Shown piece after piece: positions 53,861-61,941 of a DNA stretch of 64,000 nucleotides. Below the pieces are notes generated by a model. The model made no database searches, was not told the DNA's origin, and was given only the letters and a program-made list of their open reading frames with translations. The position numbers and the translations under genes were made by a program. Source of the DNA: a virus; the IMG/VR virus record IMGVR_UViG_3300047311_000323, positions 1 through 64,000 of that record. The stretch is one strand, 5' to 3'. Position 1 is the stretch's first letter. Each line of letters begins with the position of its first letter.

Positions 53861-56245
53861 TTATAGCTCCCAGAAATTAAAGCCGCCAAAGAAGGGGGTG
53901 TTAGAGCCATTAGGTACTACATACAAAGTAATTCTAGCAGGACCAGGTATTCTTAGGGGCACAACGAAATTACGGACTACAGATGAAGTATTCGCTGAAA
54001 ATACAATAGAGTCAGTAATCATTTTCTCGGCAGAAGTAGTTACCGTAGGATCCACATTCATAATGAATGTAGTAGCTCCTTGATTGGTATTAGTTCCGGC
54101 CATAAAAGATGTTAAGTTCATAGTTATGCCTGATGCAACATAATGATGAGCCCATATAGTCTGATTATCTCCTCTACCATTTGCGATATTATTAATACTG
54201 ATAGTTCCAATCGTACCACCACCTCCACCAGTTGATACGAAAAGTGATATAATTCCAATATTAGAACCATTGGATCCCACACTTACAACTTCCATTTTCT
54301 CAATAAAACAAATGTTGGTGTTGGAAGTATTAACTGGTGTAGTACCATTTAGAGTAACTGTTTCAGTAAATGGTCCAGTCATTGTAACAGTATAATATGT
54401 TATCATTACTTGGCGAGCGCCCGTACCCGCTGAAGTATCGCTGGCATTACCTGAAGAGACAGATCTTTGTGCGTTAGCGCTTTGTTGAGTATAAGTTGTA
54501 GCCCTTACAGCTTGGAGTGTATTGGCTGTACCAATAACACGTCCAAAACTAATGCCTCTCAAAGAATTAGATGGCGCACCATAATCTACTGTATATACAT
54601 TTCCTATAGTATCAGTTGTAATTGACTGTACATTAGTGCCGTCTTGGCCACCCATCAAAACTGGATTGCCAGTTACGGCGGCCCCATCAGCAGCCGCACC
54701 AACTACAATGGCGCGGCCTGATGTATCAGTTAATTTGGTCTGAACATTGGTGCCGTCAAATCCTGCAGTAAGAACTGGATTGCCAGAGACGGCAGCACCA
54801 TCCGCAGCCAAACCTTCTACGGCTACCTTTTGCTCTCCAGCAGTTAAAACAGTAACGGCACTACCATTGATCTGAGTTTGGTTAAATGACCAAGGTGGAG
54901 TTCCCTGTTGAACAGTCCAAGTTCCACTTTGAGAAGCTGGAATGGCTGTTTGATCAGAAGCAATGACCATTGGCACAGAGTTGGCCATTGTTTTTTGACC
55001 AACTGTGGGAGCAGTTGAGCCCAACCAAGCGCCTATGTTAGTATCTAATCTGCCACCAACTAAAGCTCCTGGTAATTGTGTAGAACTTACTGGTTGAGTA
55101 ACTGCACTACCATCTACTTTAAGGGCATTAGAGGCGGTTACAGTTGCTGAATTACCACCCTGACTAATAGTTGTAAGCCAGGGTGTTGTGTTGGCGGTAT
55201 TTCCAGGTTGCACGGTCCAAGTACCAGATTGTGTAGCTAGAATATTAGAATCATTGGATACTGTTACTCTTGGAATACCAGCGCCACTAGTTCCTGTTCC
55301 AGTAACAACATTGCTGCCACCAAACTGAGAAACGTTTTCTACCCAAGGAGAAGTCCCCTGATTGGATGTTACTGTTCCAGAAACTGGTTGTATGGTTGTT
55401 CCAGTTGGATCTACTCTTACAGTACCATCGGTGGCTGTTCTAATTGAGCGTGCATTTGTTCCATCAGAACCCGCTATCAAAACTGGATTGCCGGCCACCG
55501 CAGCGCCATTGGCGGCTGCTCCAATGATGATTTGTCTACCAGATGAATCAGTGAAAAATGGTCGAAGGTTAACGCCATCTGAACCGCCTACTTGAACAGC
55601 AGTAGATGGAATGGCTATTCCGATTGTAGTTTCGGAGGCTAGTTGTGCCCTTAGATTCGAGGCGGTAGGTTGTACTACTGTAAAATCACCAGTACCAGAT
55701 ACCGTCCAAGAACCACCTTGATTAGCAGTTACGGTTCCAGAGATTGGTTGAGTTGTAGTTCCAGTTGGGTCAATTCTGATTGGATCAGAAGAGGTTCCAA
55801 ATTCAACAGAACCTCCACCCGATGCTTTACGTAAACCAACACCCAAAATCCACTGTGTGCCACCACCAGTATCCAAATCAAAAATTCTAGCTGGTCGTAG
55901 ATTAGTACCATCACTTCCGCCAATTAGCGTAGAGAAACCCGGAATAGCTGCATCGTTAGCACTAACAGAAGCATTGGAAGCAGTAATATTTCCAGAAATA
56001 GGAATTGGAGTTCCTAGAGGGTCTCCTTGAATAGTAATAACACCACCATAAGGAACTCCTGGAAATCCGGCACCAACTATAAGTTGGTATCCGTCAGAAG
56101 TAACTTTGATAAATCTAGCATTAGTACCATCAGAACCGGCACTTATTAGTGATGAGGTGGCGGCAGGAATGACGGTGCCATTCTCAACGGCCATTGCATC
56201 GCCATCAATATCATATAGTACTGCTTCTGCGCCTTGTCCTGACAT
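53861..56245 (-). CDS. fibre paralogue 3 of three, long repeat form
   Basis: 794 residues. Repeats of the type AADGAAVxGNPVLxxGxDGTNxQ with TDxxGRxxVxGAAA occupy residues ~200-540, alternating with SGTVTxNQGxxxW units. The C-terminal block (SGNASDTSAGTGAR, CFIEKMEVVSVGSNGSN, WAHHYVASG, ending GFNFWEL) is shared with paralogues 1 and 2. The N-terminal half resembles the start of the 347-aa protein further right. Such beta-repeats build a fibre shaft. Confidence 0.7.
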   Translation of the reverse strand: MSGQGAEAVLYDIDGDAMAVENGTVIPAATSSLISAGSDGTNARFIKVTSDGYQLIVGAGFPGVPYGGVITIQGDPLGTPIPISGNITASNASVSANDAAIPGFSTLIGGSDGTNLRPARIFDLDTGGGTQWILGVGLRKASGGGSVEFGTSSDPIRIDPTGTTTQPISGTVTANQGGSWTVSGTGDFTVVQPTASNLRAQLASETTIGIAIPSTAVQVGGSDGVNLRPFFTDSSGRQIIIGAAANGAAVAGNPVLIAGSDGTNARSIRTATDGTVRVDPTGTTIQPVSGTVTSNQGTSPWVENVSQFGGSNVVTGTGTSGAGIPRVTVSNDSNILATQSGTWTVQPGNTANTTPWLTTISQGGNSATVTASNALKVDGSAVTQPVSSTQLPGALVGGRLDTNIGAWLGSTAPTVGQKTMANSVPMVIASDQTAIPASQSGTWTVQQGTPPWSFNQTQINGSAVTVLTAGEQKVAVEGLAADGAAVSGNPVLTAGFDGTNVQTKLTDTSGRAIVVGAAADGAAVTGNPVLMGGQDGTNVQSITTDTIGNVYTVDYGAPSNSLRGISFGRVIGTANTLQAVRATTYTQQSANAQRSVSSGNASDTSAGTGARQVMITYYTVTMTGPFTETVTLNGTTPVNTSNTNICFIEKMEVVSVGSNGSNIGIISLFVSTGGGGGTIGTISINNIANGRGDNQTIWAHHYVASGITMNLTSFMAGTNTNQGATTFIMNVDPTVTTSAEKMITDSIVFSANTSSVVRNFVVPLRIPGPARITLYVVPNGSNTPFFGGFNFWEL

Positions 56246-56286
56246 GTTTCTCTCTTCTTAGTTTAATGCTGAATTATGAACAAAAT

Positions 56287-56316
56287 AAAAAGCTTGCTAT
56301 TACTAGCAAGCTTTTT
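56287..56316. terminator. bidirectional-type hairpin after 347-aa fibre gene
   Basis: AAAAAGCTTGCTA / TAGCAAGCTTTTT, 13 bp with a TTAC loop and U tracts on both strands. On the minus strand it follows the 347-aa gene; no plus-strand gene leads into it here. Confidence 0.85.
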
Positions 56317-56346
56317 AAATAATTCACTTATTCCCAATCAATCAGA

Positions 56347-57390
56347 TTATGGGGTCAATTCAGTTACAAGCACAGTTCCGACTGTGGCACCTGGTGCGAA
56401 AGCATCGATGTTTCCAGTGTAGTCGTTTGGAACTTCCCAATATGCTTGCTTAAATAGTGGGGTAGTAAAACTAGTAGTGCTTGCAGTAGTACCAAGCTTG
56501 ATGTATAGAGTCTTGTCAGTGTTATTGAAGATAGATACAAATACTCTGGTAGGACTAGATGCGATCAAAGTATTGTTGGCGTTAGGCGTAATAGCTACAG
56601 AAGTAACAGTGGAAGTAGCTGCCTTGTTGGTAGTTACGAATCCTGTGACACGCAAGTTACCAGAAGTATCTAATGATAGTGGGTTAAGCTGTCCAGTGGT
56701 GTATGTTGGAGCGGCTGTAGTTACATAACCACCACTGTTCATTACGTCAGCAGCAGTAGCGTTTGCGGTACCAACTGCATATACACCATCAATTCTCAAA
56801 CCACCAAGAGTAGTTAGAGATAGCGCGCTTAGATTGCCGTTGACAAGTGTTGGTGCAGCAGTAGCTACGATACCACCTACCTGAGTATCAAATCCGAGGG
56901 CGGCAGCGTTGTCGCTTCCTACAGATGGATTGGCCGCAGTGATGTTACCGGTTACATAAATTGGATTAAGTGCAGAACCTTGAATCTGACCATAACCGTC
57001 GGTAATGGTGATTGGCCATGCATTGGCTAGAGTGTTTGGAGTTCCCTGGTTAGAAGTAACTGTACCGCTTACAACCCATGGGGAAGTAGACTGAGTTACA
57101 GCAACTGTGCCAGAGACAGAGCTGACTGCAACCGTACCAGATACAGGAACCGGAGCACCTGCCGGGTCTCCTTGGATAGTAAGTACGCCACCTACTGGAG
57201 TTCCAGCAGTACCGGCGCCAACCATGACAGGACGACCTAGGGAGTCGATTAGAATAGTACGAGTGTTTGTACCGTCATTGCCGGCAAACAAAATACTACG
57301 AGTTCCCGTAATAAACGGGTCCCCGGAGACTACGGCTAATTCATACCCGTCTGAGCTGAATAATACCGATGATGGAGATAGGCTTGACAT
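56347..57390 (-). CDS. fibre protein with repeats and shared C-terminal domain
   Basis: 347 residues. The N-terminal ~85 residues (FAGNDGTNTRTILIDSLGRPV, GGVLTIQGDPAGAPVPVSG) match paralogue 3. The C-terminal ~85 residues (NNTDKTLYIKLGTTASTTSF, YWEVPNDYTGNIDA, TELTP) match the 165-aa protein upstream. A combination of a shaft module and a tip module, suggesting recombination between fibre genes. Confidence 0.68.
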   Translation of the reverse strand: MSSLSPSSVLFSSDGYELAVVSGDPFITGTRSILFAGNDGTNTRTILIDSLGRPVMVGAGTAGTPVGGVLTIQGDPAGAPVPVSGTVAVSSVSGTVAVTQSTSPWVVSGTVTSNQGTPNTLANAWPITITDGYGQIQGSALNPIYVTGNITAANPSVGSDNAAALGFDTQVGGIVATAAPTLVNGNLSALSLTTLGGLRIDGVYAVGTANATAADVMNSGGYVTTAAPTYTTGQLNPLSLDTSGNLRVTGFVTTNKAATSTVTSVAITPNANNTLIASSPTRVFVSIFNNTDKTLYIKLGTTASTTSFTTPLFKQAYWEVPNDYTGNIDAFAPGATVGTVLVTELTP

Positions 57391-57451
57391 AGTTGTTTTC
57401 CTAAGTTAAAATTATAACTTTCTACTACAATATGGGTTTAGTAGTAGTTTA

Positions 57452-57949
57452 TTATGGGGTTAATTCGTCTATTCTTGCAAATCCGTTAGCTGCCGACCAA
57501 ACTGCATCTATTTCTCCAGTATAACCATATGGAACTTCATAATAACTGAGAGGAAATAGTTTGATTGTGAAATCTGTTAAGCTGGCGGTACCACCCAGCT
57601 TAACATAAAGTAAAGCATTAGAGTCATTGTAAACAGTAGCTCCTAATCGAATTCCATTTGAGGGCAATAGAACAACACTAGAAACAGAACCCGCCACACT
57701 AGATGTGACGCTGATAGACGGTTTGGCTGCCGAAACAGTAAAAGAATTGTTTGGAGAAATGGCAACGACCAAAGCTCGGTCGGCTGGCGTGGCAGCAGTA
57801 TTAGATGGCGTAACCGCAACAGGACCATGTCCCGCCGGGTCATTTAATACGCTTTCTGTTTGTAAACGATAGACGTATCCATCGTAGAATACCCCTATGG
57901 GATTGCCAAGCTCGTCAAACAGAATTGCTGCTGGTGATTCATTTGACAT
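57452..57949 (-). CDS. small fibre-tip protein
   Basis: 165 residues, beta-rich. C-terminal domain as in the 347-aa protein: YNDSNALLYVKLGGTASLTDF, YYEVPYGYTGEIDA, then RIDELTP. A short N-terminal domain holds DGYV. Its ATG overlaps the upstream stop as TAATG. Probably a minor fibre or base protein. Confidence 0.62.
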   Translation of the reverse strand: MSNESPAAILFDELGNPIGVFYDGYVYRLQTESVLNDPAGHGPVAVTPSNTAATPADRALVVAISPNNSFTVSAAKPSISVTSSVAGSVSSVVLLPSNGIRLGATVYNDSNALLYVKLGGTASLTDFTIKLFPLSYYEVPYGYTGEIDAVWSAANGFARIDELTP

Positions 57950-58644
57950 TAGATTATCGTCCTTGTTCTTGTAGATTCAAAAGCAGTACTGTAAGTTATT
58001 GCATCGACAACAGTATGAATAATAGTAACTCCATCATAATCATACATGTTCCAATGAATCTGAGTTGGGAAATGGCTAGAGTTATATGTGATGAATTTCT
58101 CAACTAACTTTTTTGTTTTGGCAACATCTAGATACCATGTAATGGAAGAAGGGAATGGACTTCCTGTTGGAAGAACCTCTTTGAAAGCTCCAGACGCAAA
58201 GCCGTCTCCTGGACCTTCATCAATAAAATGAATGAGCTGCCTTAGCGTCTGATGCTCGAATGGTGTAATACCTCCACCACCACCAGAAGCAATTAGACCT
58301 TGAACATATCCATCAAGCTCATCGTATCCAATTGCTACGCCCTCAGAGAATCCATGAGAATACAACCAGGCACGTTGCCTGTCGCTGAACTGCAACAGAT
58401 CAATATTACTGGATACCAATTGAATATCACCATTCAAAAGTTTATGACGTAGAACGCCTTTCAATAGAGACGCCCTAATGTTAGATTCCTCAATTCCAGG
58501 AATCTGCAACAAATCTCTTGTATCACCAAAGTTAATTGGATAGTTGAAAATAGAAATAGTCTTCTTACGATCGGTGCAGGTATTTCTGACGATGAAGTGA
58601 GTATTATACTTTAGGGAATATGCGAAGTTACTTTCACTACTCAT
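57949..58644 (-). CDS. anchor-domain fibre protein
   Basis: 231 residues. The first ~95 residues (FIVRNTCTDRKKTISIFN, LLQIPGIEESNIRASLLKG) are the same anchor module as the beta-helix spikes. The rest has a helical link (FEHQTLRQLIHFID), then a beta end rich in aromatic residues. Gene order suggests it starts the fibre operon. Likely binds fibres to the baseplate or collar. Confidence 0.6.
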   Translation of the reverse strand: MSSESNFAYSLKYNTHFIVRNTCTDRKKTISIFNYPINFGDTRDLLQIPGIEESNIRASLLKGVLRHKLLNGDIQLVSSNIDLLQFSDRQRAWLYSHGFSEGVAIGYDELDGYVQGLIASGGGGGITPFEHQTLRQLIHFIDEGPGDGFASGAFKEVLPTGSPFPSSITWYLDVAKTKKLVEKFITYNSSHFPTQIHWNMYDYDGVTIIHTVVDAITYSTAFESTRTRTII

Positions 58645-58647
58645 AGC

Positions 58648-59358
58648 TTATCCCTCTTTATGAAATCGGTCCCTAATGGTTATCGTGATGGTTCTTTCTA
58701 CATCTGGATTATCAGCGCTTGCTTTACACCCATCAAATAGTTTCTCTATCAACGAGTCATAACCTTTAGTGGCGACATCGCTCTTAGTGATTTCTAAAGC
58801 TTGCTTAACATCTTTACGAGTAAGATCTTCGTCCTTGGCAAGGATAACTCTAGTTAAATCGGTTTCACTCATTCTTGTCAAATCATCGTGAGTTAAACGA
58901 TATCTAACATTCAACAACTCTTCTAAATAATCAAAACTACCAACACCAGGCTGGTTCTGTGCTGCAAACTCTCCGTCATCAATACCGGTACGCATACCCT
59001 TATCAACTGCTGTCAATAGAATGCGAGCATTGCTGTCCTGCCATTCATGTTCTCTACCGTAAACATTCTTGAGGGCATTAAGTGAGTTACGTAATTTGGC
59101 AAAGTTCTTGACTCGTTGTGCTAGTCCCTCAGAAAGAAACATCTCACTACGGTTATAGTTCTGAAGACCCCTACGTGGATTGTATTCAGTTTCCTGATCA
59201 ATACGACGAGTGTCAAAAGCCATTTTGGTAAAACCTTGGCCAGAAGAAACGGATGCCAAAGCAACTTTTCTAAGTTGCCTGGATTGCTTTCTAGAACTCA
59301 CATTCTGTGAACCCCTAGAAATCAGATTGTAAAGCTCGGTAACCTCTAACAAACTCAT
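58648..59358 (-). CDS. hypothetical charged helical protein, first gene of fibre operon
   Basis: 236 residues, basic and helix-rich (SSRKQSRQLRKVALASV, QRVKNFAKLRNSLNALKNVYG, DLTRKDVKQALEIT). No family recognised. GAGGAA lies before ATG, and upstream is an imperfect hairpin TGATAG AACT CTATCA. It faces the CCA-adding enzyme across an 85-base divergent region. Could be a head/neck protein or a regulator; the sequence does not decide. Confidence 0.5.
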   Translation of the reverse strand: MSLLEVTELYNLISRGSQNVSSRKQSRQLRKVALASVSSGQGFTKMAFDTRRIDQETEYNPRRGLQNYNRSEMFLSEGLAQRVKNFAKLRNSLNALKNVYGREHEWQDSNARILLTAVDKGMRTGIDDGEFAAQNQPGVGSFDYLEELLNVRYRLTHDDLTRMSETDLTRVILAKDEDLTRKDVKQALEITKSDVATKGYDSLIEKLFDGCKASADNPDVERTITITIRDRFHKEG

Positions 59359-59417
59359 TTTCCTCTGTCTTTTGATAGAACTCTATCATAATGCCCTTTT
59401 ATTACACACCGCGCGCC

Positions 59418-59445
59418 TTGACACGTAATTTTTAAGTTTTAGAGT
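59418..59445 (+). promoter_or_regulatory. possible promoter of CCA-adding enzyme
   Basis: TTGACA (-35, perfect) at 59418 and TAGAGT (-10, 4/6) at 59440 with 16 bases between. Transcription would begin about 59452, at or next to the ATG. Consistent with an early, host-polymerase promoter, but the -10 box is weak. Confidence 0.45.
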
Positions 59446-59452
59446 GCCCAGC

Positions 59453-60676
59453 ATGGAACATCTACCTATTTCTACACACCTTATTCACCCACAAGCAATT
59501 GAGGTATGTCGAATCCTAAATCAAAACAACTATCAAGCCTTTATTGTGGGCGGATGTGTGCGAGACCTTCTCCTGGGGCAGACGCCCAAGGACTGGGACA
59601 TCACGACCGATGCTTCTCCTCAGAGAATCATGGAGATTTTCCCCAAGACTATTCCAACTGGCCTGCAACATGGTACGGTAACGGTCTGTATGGGCGAAGG
59701 TGTCGAAAACCACTTCGAGGTTACTACGTTCAGAATCGAAGGCGCATATTCAGACGGTCGTAGGCCCGATGAAGTCACTTTCGTAATGAATGTAGAGCAA
59801 GACTTGGCAAGGCGAGACTTAACCATCAATGCCATTGCTTATGACCCGCTTACCAATGTATGTGTAGACCCTTTTCACGGAATTGAAGACCTCCAACAAG
59901 GTCTAATTAGGGCAGTAGGTAATCCTGCTATCCGATTCCAAGAGGACGGCTTGCGCATCATGCGAGTGGCTCGATTTGCGGCTAGATTTGGCTACCAAGT
60001 AGAAGAAGAAACCATAAAGGGCATGTCAGAGAACCTAGAGACCTTGAAAAGGGTCTCAAAGGAGCGAATTCGAGATGAATTATGCAAGACTCTGATGGCT
60101 AGTAACCCAAATATAGGGTTGCGAATTCTATCTTCAACTGGGGCATTAAAAATAGCTGCTCCATCCTTGCGATTTCACCCTGAAGCTCGTGATTTCCCTT
60201 GGGCCGGTGAGTTAGAGACAAGAATAGCTGTTCTTTACCTTCATCGTCTCCAGGAAGTAGAGGCTGAACTAGAAAGTTTGAAATTCTCTAACCGAGAAAT
60301 CAAGAAAGTTTTACTGCTTCAGGAGCTGTTTGGACGCTGGTGGCGAGCGTCGCATTGGGGCGATTCCGAAGCCTATAAGGTGTTTATAAGCATCATCAAG
60401 AACCGATCCATAGACGACTACCCCTCTACCTTACAGCAATTTATAAGGTTGGGAGAGTCGCTTGGTTACCCCGTTCAAGAATGGCTTAATCTTTATCAAA
60501 ATGAAGTCGTTTTTGCTCGTAAAGAGATGCTGATAAATGGTAATGATTTGATGGAGGCCGGCATGCCTGCTGGTCCTAAATTGAAAATAGCTTTGGATAA
60601 GTGCTATAATGAAATTTTGCTTCATCCCGAGCATAATACCAAAGCTTACTTGCTAGAAGTAGCTAAGCGAGCTTAA
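59453..60676 (+). CDS. CCA-adding tRNA nucleotidyltransferase
   Basis: About 407 residues. Class II nucleotidyltransferase motifs are complete: FIVGGCVRDLLLGQTPKDWDITTD (GG, RD and DxD), FRIEGAYSDGRRPDEV, ARRDLTINAIAYD, then FQEDGLRIMRVARFAARFG. These add or restore CCA on tRNA 3' ends; poly(A) polymerases share the fold, and the RRDxTINA motif favours CCA or PcnB-like. The ATG at 59453 is preferred; a GTG 9 bases upstream is an alternative. TTGACA and TAGAGT with 16-base spacing lie so close that the mRNA may be leaderless. The stop overlaps that of the convergent gene by 3-4 bases. Confidence 0.9.
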   Translation: MEHLPISTHLIHPQAIEVCRILNQNNYQAFIVGGCVRDLLLGQTPKDWDITTDASPQRIMEIFPKTIPTGLQHGTVTVCMGEGVENHFEVTTFRIEGAYSDGRRPDEVTFVMNVEQDLARRDLTINAIAYDPLTNVCVDPFHGIEDLQQGLIRAVGNPAIRFQEDGLRIMRVARFAARFGYQVEEETIKGMSENLETLKRVSKERIRDELCKTLMASNPNIGLRILSSTGALKIAAPSLRFHPEARDFPWAGELETRIAVLYLHRLQEVEAELESLKFSNREIKKVLLLQELFGRWWRASHWGDSEAYKVFISIIKNRSIDDYPSTLQQFIRLGESLGYPVQEWLNLYQNEVVFARKEMLINGNDLMEAGMPAGPKLKIALDKCYNEILLHPEHNTKAYLLEVAKRA

Positions 60677-61224
60677 TCGTTCTTTGGGGCCTTGGATTTT
60701 ACATCTAGGGCCTTAAAGAGTTTATTATGAGTGCTTCTCAAAAAGTCTTTCTGAGTATCAGATAGCTTGTCTTTATCATTACGCAGTTGCTCATGAATTT
60801 GATGAGATAGTTCTTGAGAGTCTTTAAAGTCTAATGGCATCAACTGCAATTCGAATTGGACGCCATCAATATCTAGATTAACATCAGTTACTCCAGGATA
60901 TTCAAGTCCGCAATCATTGGTATCCTTTTTTTTAGAGTCTTTTACTTGGCCTTTGAATACTTTCTTAAGCAAGTCCACAACTTCTTTAGGATTGTATTCT
61001 TGAGAGAAGAAAAGCCTACCTCTGGCCAAATCTGGAAGGATGCCGGGATCGGATTCACGATCTCGCAGCATTTTCTTTTTGATGCTGAGGTATGGCTTTA
61101 AGTTGGTTTCCAACAGAAAATCATGTGGTGGCAAGTCTGCAAGCTGAGACTGCACGTGCTGCATAGCCTTGTTCAAACTGGGCATGAGGTGCATGTATTG
61201 CTTTCGAAGTTTCTTGGAGTCCAT
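60673..61224 (-). CDS. RelA/SpoT-like nucleotidyltransferase-fold protein
   Basis: 183 residues from ATG 61224; the frame is open to 61377 but upstream Met codons lie under the HNH gene start. LPDLARGRLFF (64-73) and VQFELQLMP (122-130) match the DxAGxR and EIQ-type catalytic segments of RelA/SpoT synthetase domains, between them EYPGVTDVNLDID like YxGYxSxH. Acidic D65 and E125 are present. No hydrolase or regulatory domains. Small members include alarmone synthetases and toxSAS toxins that pyrophosphorylate tRNA 3' ends. Convergent with the CCA-adding enzyme. Assignment is by motif only. Confidence 0.55.
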   Translation of the reverse strand: MDSKKLRKQYMHLMPSLNKAMQHVQSQLADLPPHDFLLETNLKPYLSIKKKMLRDRESDPGILPDLARGRLFFSQEYNPKEVVDLLKKVFKGQVKDSKKKDTNDCGLEYPGVTDVNLDIDGVQFELQLMPLDFKDSQELSHQIHEQLRNDKDKLSDTQKDFLRSTHNKLFKALDVKSKAPKND

Positions 61225-61258
61225 GATTATATGCGGGGTTATAGACAGGCGAGGTTTC

Positions 61259-61936
61259 ATGACTAAATTACGAGATTTAACGGGCCAAAGATTCGGAAGA
61301 TTAATTGTTTTGGAGCGAGGTGAGAATCTATCACGCCCACCTTGTAAATCACATCCTAATGGAAAATCTAGAATCACATGGGTTTGTCAATGTGATTGCG
61401 GTACGATCAAAACAATTTCTGCTGAAAAGTTGTATCACAAAAAGAGCCCAACACGTTCTTGTGGTTGTTTAAACACTGACACTAATAGGGCTAAAGCTTA
61501 CTTAATGCATAAAGCCAATACTAAGTATCATCCTAGTATTGGAACAGCGCGCGGGATCTGGGCTAAAATATACAAAGATGGCCCCGATGGCCTTTCTTTT
61601 GAAGAGTTCTATGATCTTTCTCAAAAACCATGTCATTACTGTGGCTCTAAACCAAACAATTCTCAAAACAGTCCTATGAGTGATAAGTTAGCCTCAGCCT
61701 TTGCTAAAGAAAATGGCACATTTGTATATAATGGATTAGATAGAATAGATAGCACCAAACATCATACATTAGATAATGTAGTACCATGTTGTAAATGGTG
61801 CAATTATGCAAAAAGAGAGCGTACAACAGAAGAATTCAAAGCTTGGGCTAAACGATTACATGACAATTTGTTCATACAAAAAGAAACGGACTCTAATTGC
61901 TTAGAGTCCGTTTCGGAACTTGCTTTAGTCAGTTAA
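61259..61936 (+). CDS. HNH homing-type endonuclease
   Basis: 225 residues from ATG 61259, chosen because GCGAGGTT lies just upstream and LTGQRFGRLIVLERG begins the family's typical N-terminal domain. That domain has a Cys-rich finger (WVCQCDCG, then RSCGCL) that grips DNA. The nuclease half has CHYCGS (125-128), GLDRIDSTKHHTLDNVVPCC (159-178) with KWCNYAKRERT. Such proteins are mobile and often lie beside essential genes, here the major capsid gene. The last ~18 codons cover the capsid terminator hairpin. Confidence 0.85.
   Translation: MTKLRDLTGQRFGRLIVLERGENLSRPPCKSHPNGKSRITWVCQCDCGTIKTISAEKLYHKKSPTRSCGCLNTDTNRAKAYLMHKANTKYHPSIGTARGIWAKIYKDGPDGLSFEEFYDLSQKPCHYCGSKPNNSQNSPMSDKLASAFAKENGTFVYNGLDRIDSTKHHTLDNVVPCCKWCNYAKRERTTEEFKAWAKRLHDNLFIQKETDSNCLESVSELALVS
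61874..61914 (-). terminator. terminator of major capsid gene, overlapping HNH 3' end
   Basis: GAAACGGACTCTAA / TTAGAGTCCGTTTC at 61883-61896 and 61901-61914, 14 bp with a GCAA loop on the minus strand, followed by TTTCTTTTT. It lies 28 bases beyond the capsid stop and inside the HNH coding end. Confidence 0.88.
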
Positions 61937-61941
61937 GCTTA

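Noticed and set aside
61169-61258. N-terminal extension of the HNH gene and of the opposite RelA-like gene
   Set aside because: Family starts and ribosome site support 61259 for HNH; the RelA-like gene starts after this at 61224, so the overlap of long frames is an artefact.
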